Below, piece by piece: positions 7,337 to 13,112 of a stretch of DNA of 13,112 nt (position 1 is the first letter of the stretch; each line of letters opens with the position of its first letter). The translations under genes were made by a program, and so were the position numbers. This DNA comes from CAYZJD01 sp964478455. GTDB lineage: Bacteria; Acidobacteriota; Terriglobia; Bryobacterales; Bryobacteraceae. The notes under the pieces were generated by a model that was not told the origin of the DNA, ran no database searches, and saw nothing but the letters and a program-made list of their open reading frames with translations. The DNA is taken from NCBI GenBank assembly GCA_964478455.1, contig CAYZJD010000097.1:1-13112 (forward strand), in the 5' to 3' direction.

Positions 7337-8290
7337 ATGCGGACCAGCCGCCGGGAGCTGCTGGCGAGCTGCCTAGCGAGCGCGACGCTCGCCGGGCAGG
7401 CGCCCACCTCACGCGTGGTGATCGCGCGCGACGCCTCTCTGCGAGGGAAGGGGGGCGGCGTGGATCCGGCGCGCCTCTTGAGACTCCTCGATCGGGCCAT
7501 GCAATCGTTCTTCGGGGTGGATTCGCCGGCGGAGGCCTGGAGGAAGGTGGTCCGGCCCGGAGAAGTTGTCGGCCTGAAGGTGAACTGCCTGGCCGGCAAG
7601 GGGATATCGACGCGGGTCGCTCTGGTGGAAGCGATCTCAGAACGGCTGCGGCAAGCCGGTGTCCCGGCCCGAAATATCGTCATTTGGGACCGTCTGAACG
7701 ACGATCTGGAGAGCGCGGGATTCCGCGTCTCAGAGCAGCCGGAGCGGATCCGCACGATCGGGAACGACGTGCTCGGCTACGAGCAGGAGTTGTCGATTTA
7801 CGGCAGCGCGGGCAGTCTGCTGGCCCAGACTCTGACGCGAGTCTGCGACGCCGTCATCAACCTGCCGGTGCTCAAGGACCATGGCATCGTCGGGGTGACG
7901 ATGGCGCTCAAGAACCTGTTCGGCGCGATTCACAATCCGAACAAGTACCACATGAATGCCGGCGATCCGTATGTGGCTGACGTCAACATGCTGCCGCAGA
8001 TCCGAAACAAGGTTAGGCTGACGATTTGCGATGGAACCACCGCGCAGTACGAAGGCGGGCCTTCGTATATGCCGCAGTGGACGTGGCCGTTCAACGGATT
8101 ACTGGTGGCGCGCGACCCGGTTGCGCTCGATTATACCGGCTGGCGCATCATTGAGCGGAAGCGCGCGGAGATGGGCATGAAGCGGTTGAAGCTGGCGGGG
8201 CGGGAGCCCGCGTATATCGCCACCGCAGCCGGCTTGCGTTACGGACTGGGGACGAACGACCCCAAGCTGATTGAGCGTGTGGAGGTCTGA
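7337..8290 (+). CDS. DUF362 domain protein with twin-arginine-type leader
   Basis: A 317-residue protein. The N-terminus (TSRRELLASCLASATLAG) looks like a twin-arginine signal, so export is likely. The DUF362 core is clear: VGLKVNCLAGKGISTR, then NIVIWDR, then INLPVLKDHGIVGVTMALKN with LFGAI, which is the family's most conserved block, and DPVALDYTGWRIIERKR near the end. No ferredoxin cysteine sets are attached, unlike some DUF362 members. The biochemical role of the family is unknown; genes for it often lie beside iron-sulfur proteins. The gene ends 5 nt before the radical SAM start, so the two are co-transcribed. The ribosome site is weakly spaced, so the exact start is less sure, though the RR motif supports this ATG. 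Confidence 0.88.
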   Translation: MRTSRRELLASCLASATLAGQAPTSRVVIARDASLRGKGGGVDPARLLRLLDRAMQSFFGVDSPAEAWRKVVRPGEVVGLKVNCLAGKGISTRVALVEAISERLRQAGVPARNIVIWDRLNDDLESAGFRVSEQPERIRTIGNDVLGYEQELSIYGSAGSLLAQTLTRVCDAVINLPVLKDHGIVGVTMALKNLFGAIHNPNKYHMNAGDPYVADVNMLPQIRNKVRLTICDGTTAQYEGGPSYMPQWTWPFNGLLVARDPVALDYTGWRIIERKRAEMGMKRLKLAGREPAYIATAAGLRYGLGTNDPKLIERVEV

Positions 8291-8295
8291 GCATT

Positions 8296-9396
8296 ATGGA
8301 CCGGAGAAGCTTCTTGAAGGCGGCGGCGCTTCCCTGCCTTGCTGCGGCCGGTCCCGCGCCCGCCAGGGAGAGCGACGCGCAATACATCGTCGAGGCGAGA
8401 TTCTACGAGAAGCAGCCGCACAAGAAGATCAAGTGCACGCTCTGCCCGCGCGAGTGCGTGATCGACGACCGCGAGCGAGGCTACTGCGGCGTGCGCGAAA
8501 ACCGCGGCGGCGTTTATTACACGCTGGTGCACTCCCGCGTTTGCGCGGCGCACGTGGATCCGATCGAGAAGAAGCCGTTCTTTCACTTCTACCCGGGCAC
8601 GATGGCGTTCTCGATCGCCACCGCCGGCTGCAATGTGAACTGCAAGATGTGCCAGAACTGGGAGATCTCGCAGGTCCGCCCGGAGCAGGTGCGGAACATC
8701 TACCTGCCGCCACAGCAGCTTGCCGAGGCGGCGAGGGACTCGCGGTGCGCGTCGATTGCTTACACTTACAGCGAGCCGGTGATCTTTTACGAGTACATGA
8801 TTGATGCCGCGCAGGCCGGCCACGCCGCCGGCATCAAGAGCGCAGTGGTCACGGGGGGCTATATCAGCCAGGACCCGCTGAAGAAACTGTGCCAGAGCGT
8901 TGACGCCATCAAGGTGGACCTCAAGGCGTTCTCGGAGAAGTACTACAAGGAGATCGTCAACGGGGAGTTGAAGCCGGTGCTCGACGCGCTGGTCACCATG
9001 CGCAAACTGGGCATGTGGAGCGAGATCGTCTACCTGGTGGTACCGACGCTGAACGACGGCGATCCGGAGTTTCAGAACCTGGCGCGATGGGTGAAGGCGA
9101 ACCTGGGCAGGGACGTGCCCGTTCATTTTTCGCGGTTCCACCCGGAGTACCTGCTCAAGAACCTGCCGGTGACTCCGTTGCGAACGCTGGAACGGGCCAA
9201 GGCGATCGCGGACGCCGAAGGGCTGCACTATGTGTATCTTGGCAACGTGCCCGGCCATCCGGCGGAGAAGACCTACTGCCCGAAGTGCCACCGTGTCGTT
9301 GTGGACCGCGATGGCTACACCGTGAACGCAGTAAATCTTCGCAGGGGAAAGTGCAAGTCCTGCCAACAGGAGATTGCCGGAGTATGGGGAACCTGA
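8296..9396 (+). CDS. amrS: AmmeMemoRadiSam system radical SAM enzyme with twin-arginine leader
   Basis: A 366-residue radical SAM protein. The leader carries RRSFLK (residues 3-8), a close twin-arginine match, then a hydrophobic run to APA near 22. An N-terminal cysteine set follows (C47, C50, C54, C63, in CTLCPRECVIDDRERGYCG). The [4Fe-4S]/S-adenosylmethionine motif CNVNCKMC (C112, C116, C119) has the standard Cx3Cx2C spacing. Next come the EKKPFFHFYPG segment before it and a barrel with TYSEPVIFYEY, and finally a zinc-ribbon-like tail (C328/C331, C353/C356). This order fits the AmrS subfamily related to pyruvate-formate-lyase activases. The substrate is unknown. GGAGG at 8281-8285 serves the ATG. 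Its 3' end overlaps the next gene by 13 nt, indicating coupled translation with Memo-AMMECR1. An exported radical SAM enzyme would be unusual; alternatively the leader is retained but not used. Confidence 0.92.
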   Translation: MDRRSFLKAAALPCLAAAGPAPARESDAQYIVEARFYEKQPHKKIKCTLCPRECVIDDRERGYCGVRENRGGVYYTLVHSRVCAAHVDPIEKKPFFHFYPGTMAFSIATAGCNVNCKMCQNWEISQVRPEQVRNIYLPPQQLAEAARDSRCASIAYTYSEPVIFYEYMIDAAQAGHAAGIKSAVVTGGYISQDPLKKLCQSVDAIKVDLKAFSEKYYKEIVNGELKPVLDALVTMRKLGMWSEIVYLVVPTLNDGDPEFQNLARWVKANLGRDVPVHFSRFHPEYLLKNLPVTPLRTLERAKAIADAEGLHYVYLGNVPGHPAEKTYCPKCHRVVVDRDGYTVNAVNLRRGKCKSCQQEIAGVWGT

Positions 9397-10892
9397 GCAA
9401 GTTCGCGGTGGCGGCCATCGCCGTGGGGCTGGCCGCTTGTCCTGCCGCGCCGCAGAAGGTCCGTGAACCAGCGGTCGCGGGGATGTTCTATCCCGCGGAG
9501 GCGAAGGAACTGGCCAGCATGGTGGACAGCCTGCTCGCCAAGGCGAAGCCCCCCGAGATCAAGGATCTTGTCGGCCTGGTATCTCCCCATGCCGGGTACG
9601 TGTATTCCGGTCCCGTCGCCGCCTATTCCTACGCGCTGCTCAGGGGACGCAACGTGCAACGTGTCGTGGTGATTTCACCATCCCATATCGACGCCTTTCC
9701 GTTCTCGGCGGTGTACGACGGCGCGGCGTACGCCACGCCGCTGGGACAGATCCCGGTGGATCAGGAATTCGCCGCGAAACTGGGGAAGGCGGACCCGCTG
9801 GTAAAGCTCTCGGATCGCGGCCACACCTCCAGTCGCGGGCGCGGGGAACACGCCCTGGAAGTGCAGTTGCCTTTCCTCCAGCGCGTTCTCGGCAAATTCC
9901 AGTTAGTGCCCATCGTAATGGGAGAGCAACGTTACGAAGCGTGCCGCGCGCTGGGAACCTCGCTCGCGAAGCTGATCCAAGGACCGGGGACCGTGATCGT
10001 CGCCAGCTCGGACCTGTCGCACTACCATCCTTACGACGCCGCAGTGAAACTGGATCGCAAGACGCTGAACGCGGTCGAGGAGTGGGATTACCTCAGCCTC
10101 TCCCGCAACGTCGAGATGAACGTCTGGGAGGCATGCGGCGGCGGGCCGATCGTGGCGGCGATGATCGCGGCCGAGCGCCTCGGAGCGCGGCAGGCAAGGC
10201 TGCTGAAGTACGCCAACTCGGGCGACACGGCCGGCGACCGCAGCAAGGTGGTGGGCTACGGCGCGGTGGCCTTGTTCAAATCCACCGGCGCGGCGGGCAC
10301 GGGAGGGGCGGCGTTCTCGCTCGGCGAGGCGGAGCGGGCGGAACTGCTCCGAGTCGCGCGGAAGGCGGTGGAAACGGCGGTGAAGGAAGCGAAGCTGCTC
10401 GACTATGACGGCTCGAGCCTCGATGCGCTGATGCAGGAGCGCGGAGCGTTCGTGACGCTGAAGAAGCACGGCCAGCTTCGAGGGTGCATTGGCTACGCGT
10501 CTCCGGTGAAGCCGCTTGTCCTGACGGTGCGCGAAGTGGCAGCGCTGGCCGCGGTCCGCGACATCCGGTTCTCGCCGGTCGCCCCCGGAGAACTCAAGGA
10601 ACTGGAATACGAAGTGTCCGTCCTGTCCCCCCTGCGGCGCGTGCTCGACGTGAAACAGATCCAGGTTGGCCGCGACGGGCTGGTGGTGAGGAACGGGCGT
10701 AAGGAAGGTCTGCTGCTGCCTCAAGTTCCGGTGGAACAGGATTGGGACCGGACCACGTTTCTCCAGCAGGCGTGTCTGAAAGCGGGTCTCCCGCCGGACG
10801 CCTGGCTCGATCGGGCCACCGACATCTTCCAGTTCACGGCGCTGGTGTTCGGCGATGAGCACCCGGCTGCGAACGGGAAAGCACGGCGCTGA
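9384..10892 (+). CDS. amrB-amrA: Memo-AMMECR1 fusion (AmmeMemoRadiSam proteins B and A), predicted lipoprotein
   Basis: A 502-residue fusion. The N-terminus has a hydrophobic run ending in a lipobox (LAAC, Cys19), then REPAVAGMFYP, the usual Memo beginning. The Memo domain (about 26-300) keeps the pocket residues: H69 in PHAGY, H101 in SPSHI, D210 and H213 in SSDLSHY, and C251 in ACGGGPI. These correspond to human MEMO1 His49, His81, Asp189, His192 and Cys244, of which His49, His81 and Cys244 bind iron. A short linker rich in Gly and Ala leads to the AMMECR1 domain (about 310-490) with the signature LRGCIG (365-370) and a GLLLPQVPVEQDWD block. The family's reaction is unknown. The frame is open to 9015, but the lipobox start at 9384 overlaps amrS by only 13 nt and is much better supported. 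The last 59 nt overlap the convergent gene. Confidence 0.92.
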   Translation: MGNLSKFAVAAIAVGLAACPAAPQKVREPAVAGMFYPAEAKELASMVDSLLAKAKPPEIKDLVGLVSPHAGYVYSGPVAAYSYALLRGRNVQRVVVISPSHIDAFPFSAVYDGAAYATPLGQIPVDQEFAAKLGKADPLVKLSDRGHTSSRGRGEHALEVQLPFLQRVLGKFQLVPIVMGEQRYEACRALGTSLAKLIQGPGTVIVASSDLSHYHPYDAAVKLDRKTLNAVEEWDYLSLSRNVEMNVWEACGGGPIVAAMIAAERLGARQARLLKYANSGDTAGDRSKVVGYGAVALFKSTGAAGTGGAAFSLGEAERAELLRVARKAVETAVKEAKLLDYDGSSLDALMQERGAFVTLKKHGQLRGCIGYASPVKPLVLTVREVAALAAVRDIRFSPVAPGELKELEYEVSVLSPLRRVLDVKQIQVGRDGLVVRNGRKEGLLLPQVPVEQDWDRTTFLQQACLKAGLPPDAWLDRATDIFQFTALVFGDEHPAANGKARR

Positions 10893-13112
10893 CGACGGCA
10901 GGCGCTGCATTGAGCACCGCCATCAACGCTGCTGTCCGGTGAAATCCGAACACCGGGATCAGGACCGTGCCGAACAACAGCGCGCCGAGACAAGCCCCCA
11001 CAAGGTCCAGACCATAGAGCGTTCCAGGGCTTCTGCCCTGGCCTCTTGAGCCCTCAAAGAAGACGCGGCTCGCGATAGGGAACTGAAATCCGCCGAGCAG
11101 CCCACAAGCAGCGGCCAGCAGCGGGAACACAAGCTGGCTGACCAGAAACAGGCCCGCGCCAGCCGTGACTCCCGCAAGCTTGTCGAACAACGCAACGAAA
11201 CCAAGAGCTGATGCCGCGGCGAGCGCCTGAAGCCAGGCCAGCCGCCGCAATTCTGCTTTCGTAGCGGACTGCCGGCGCAGCCCAAGCCAGGTTCCCGCCG
11301 CCATGCCCGCCATGAAACAGCCAATGACGATCGCAAGCTGGTGGTACAGATACCCGTAGGCGGCCTGGAAGCCGAGCAAAAGCATCAACTGGAGGCCCAT
11401 GAGCGAGAAGCCCATAACGGCGATCGAGAACCCGGCGGCAGCGCCTTCCCGGCGGTTCGCCGGCAGCACCCGCAGACACCATGCGGCCAGGCCGAAGAAC
11501 AGCACCGCGCCCACCGCCGAGAGCGCGAGGAAACTCATCTCGTCAAGCGCCGGAACCCAAGCCGCCGATTTCGGATGGAACCGGCTGGTCCAAAGCGCAA
11601 TGCAGAAGTAGTAGGCGACCGGCGCGAAGTCGGCATTGAGCGGCGTGTCCGGCCGCGGCTCAATCTGGGAATCCAGATCGCGCATCCGGTCAGGCGTTAG
11701 CCGGAACGGAAGCAAGTGCTCCCGAACGTACACGGTCCGCAACCGCCGCGCCCGCAGCCGCGGTGCAAGTTCATTGGGATCAGCGGCGAGCGATCCGTCG
11801 CGGGTGGCGAAGAAGTGGATCGTGGCGCCGGGAAAGGCGGCGACGTTCGGGAAGACCGAGCCCAGAGTCTTCCGAATCGAACGGAGGAACCGCGCCAGCT
11901 CCGGGCTGATGTAGTTCTCCGCCCCGGTCAGACGGAAGGAGAGCACGCCGCCGGGGTTCAGCCGGCGAGCTGCTTCCCGGAAAAACTCGACGGTGTAAAA
12001 GCGGTTCAACTGCGCCGTCTGCGGGTCCGGGAGATTCAGGACGATGACGTCGAACTTCGTGTTGCCGGACTTAACAAACAGGCGGCCATCGGTGTGATGC
12101 ACGTGCACGCGGCGGTCTGTTTCGACCGGCGCCCACTCTCTTGCGAAATGCCGCCGCGCCATATCCAGAATGGCCGGATCCAGTTCCACGTAATCGAGGG
12201 TCTCCACACTGGCGTGCTTTAACACCTCGGCCGCACTTCCGTTCACACCTCCACCGATCAGAAGGACGGCCCGGGGCGAGGGATGCTGGAGCAGAGCATA
12301 GTGGACCGCTTCTTCGGCGGCCTCCGGGTTTGGCATGTCGAGCAGCGCCACCCCGTTCTCGTACAGGCTGGCGCTGGCCTCCGTCTGGATGAGGGTGAGG
12401 TTCCCGTAGATCGAGTCGCGTGTCTCGGTCACCCGGAAGCCGCGCCACACTTTCTGGTGCGACCATCGCTCTACCGCGAGAGCAATGCCCGGCAGGGCCG
12501 CAAGCAGCAGGAGTGAGGTCACTCCGAAAGCGAGCGCCCGGGCCTGCGTGCGGACCCCGAGGGTGAGGCATGCAGCCACAAGGAGGTTCAACCACAGGAG
12601 CACTGCGGCGATCTCGAATGAAGCGAGATAGCGGAGCAAGACGAAACTGGCGAGCAAGCCTCCGATAGCCGAACCGATCCCCTCGAGCAAATACACGGCG
12701 CCGCCTGCCTGCCCTGTTTCCGATGCTGCTTCTGACGAGTAAAGCCGGACGCCCGCGGCGAACAGCCAGCCGGAAACGGAACAGAAAACTGCCAGTGCGG
12801 CAAAAGAGGAGGCCAGCATCGGGACCGGGCCGAGCAGTTCTCCGGGGGCGGCCTGGAAGATGCTCCTGCTGGCGCGCACCAGCAGTATGGCGAGCGGCAG
12901 GGCCAGACCCGCGAGCACTTCCAGGGTTGCCATCCAGAGGCGCGGCCTGCGGGCAACGGCCGCCACGCGGCCAAGAACCCCACTGCCGAAGGCCGTCCAC
13001 AAGAGCCAGCTTGCCAGCGCCAGACCCAGCGACATCTCGTTGCCGCTGAAGACGACGATGAGTTCCCGCAGCAGGACGACCTGCGCGATGACGGCGGTGA
13101 AGCCGATCAGCA
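10834..13112 (-). CDS. membrane protein with central spermidine-synthase-like methyltransferase fold (partial, 5' end outside window)
   Basis: At least 758 residues are visible; the frame stays open to the right edge. The extra upstream part (GFTAVIAQVVLLRELIVVFS and GNEMSLG) is the normal first helix of this family, so the ATG at 13033-13035 is internal. Domain order: several N-terminal membrane helices, a soluble central domain, then about six more helices. The central domain has YGNLTLIQTE, the nucleotide-binding VLLIGGGVNGSAAEVLKH and VELDPAIL, as in SpeE-like folds. The catalytic Asp in the D-x-x-D-P position of true spermidine synthases is not evident: the segment reads LNLPDP, so polyamine synthesis is doubtful. 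Such fused transporter-methyltransferase-like proteins are common and uncharacterised. It is on the opposite strand to the AmmeMemoRadiSam block and ends inside amrB-amrA, so a shared role is not shown. Confidence 0.85.
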   Translation of the reverse strand, partial: LIGFTAVIAQVVLLRELIVVFSGNEMSLGLALASWLLWTAFGSGVLGRVAAVARRPRLWMATLEVLAGLALPLAILLVRASRSIFQAAPGELLGPVPMLASSFAALAVFCSVSGWLFAAGVRLYSSEAASETGQAGGAVYLLEGIGSAIGGLLASFVLLRYLASFEIAAVLLWLNLLVAACLTLGVRTQARALAFGVTSLLLLAALPGIALAVERWSHQKVWRGFRVTETRDSIYGNLTLIQTEASASLYENGVALLDMPNPEAAEEAVHYALLQHPSPRAVLLIGGGVNGSAAEVLKHASVETLDYVELDPAILDMARRHFAREWAPVETDRRVHVHHTDGRLFVKSGNTKFDVIVLNLPDPQTAQLNRFYTVEFFREAARRLNPGGVLSFRLTGAENYISPELARFLRSIRKTLGSVFPNVAAFPGATIHFFATRDGSLAADPNELAPRLRARRLRTVYVREHLLPFRLTPDRMRDLDSQIEPRPDTPLNADFAPVAYYFCIALWTSRFHPKSAAWVPALDEMSFLALSAVGAVLFFGLAAWCLRVLPANRREGAAAGFSIAVMGFSLMGLQLMLLLGFQAAYGYLYHQLAIVIGCFMAGMAAGTWLGLRRQSATKAELRRLAWLQALAAASALGFVALFDKLAGVTAGAGLFLVSQLVFPLLAAACGLLGGFQFPIASRVFFEGSRGQGRSPGTLYGLDLVGACLGALLFGTVLIPVFGFHRTAALMAVLNAAPAVVSAVLSRSQPGAHRRTPAP

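Noticed and set aside
8239..9366. A 375-codon minus-strand frame opposite amrS
   Set aside because: It mirrors the real gene; no motif, signal or ribosome site supports it.
9015..9383. Upstream extension of the Memo-AMMECR1 frame into amrS
   Set aside because: It would overlap amrS by nearly 400 nt and bury the lipobox leader; the extension is Arg/Gly-rich shadow sequence.
10834..13035. A complete 733-residue gene starting at the ATG at 13035
   Set aside because: The same frame stays open to the window edge and encodes the family's first membrane helix, so the gene is truncated by the window rather than starting there.
1..13112. CRISPR array, tRNA, rRNA, transposase or phage genes
   Set aside because: No regularly spaced repeats, cloverleaf, ribosomal sequence or transposase/integrase motif was seen on either strand.

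Overview
The window is GC-rich and densely coding. The content points to an Acidobacteriota genome of the Bryobacterales/Solibacter type: a very large Oar-like TonB-dependent receptor with an N-terminal carboxypeptidase-regulatory domain, a DUF6599 lipoprotein, Tat-tagged redox proteins, and perfect palindromes with a GGGGWCAGCC head. This lineage call is an inference from gene content, not from a marker gene.

Layout. Bases 1-229 hold a near-consensus sigma70 promoter (TTGACA, 17 nt, TATAAG) and a short leader. Bases 230-3754 encode the outer-membrane receptor. A long hairpin (3759-3838) follows its stop codon. From about 3873 to 10892 six genes run on the plus strand with overlaps or very short gaps. 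In order they are: a NapH-NapG type polyferredoxin fusion, a small DUF6599 lipoprotein, a degenerate aldo/keto reductase with two [4Fe-4S] sites, a second perfect palindrome (7251-7305), a DUF362 protein, the AmmeMemoRadiSam radical SAM enzyme (AmrS), and a Memo-AMMECR1 (AmrB-AmrA) fusion. A convergent membrane protein with a spermidine-synthase-like domain occupies 10834 to the right edge and runs out of the window.

How the genes may work together. AmmeMemoRadiSam is a recognised but functionally poorly understood trio: AMMECR1, Memo and a radical SAM enzyme. Here every member, and every neighbour in the run, carries an export or membrane signal. The radical SAM enzyme has an RRSFLK twin-arginine motif. 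The Memo-AMMECR1 fusion and the DUF6599 protein have lipoboxes. The aldo/keto reductase and DUF362 protein have twin-arginine leaders. The polyferredoxin is a membrane protein with a twin-arginine segment in its middle that could place its last four [4Fe-4S] sites outside the cytoplasm. The most interesting reading is an envelope-located AmmeMemoRadiSam system fed with electrons from the membrane. That is an inference and conflicts with the usual absence of S-adenosylmethionine outside the cytoplasm, so the signals need testing.

No tRNA, rRNA, CRISPR array, transposase or phage gene was seen. Starts and motifs were read by eye, and no database search was possible.
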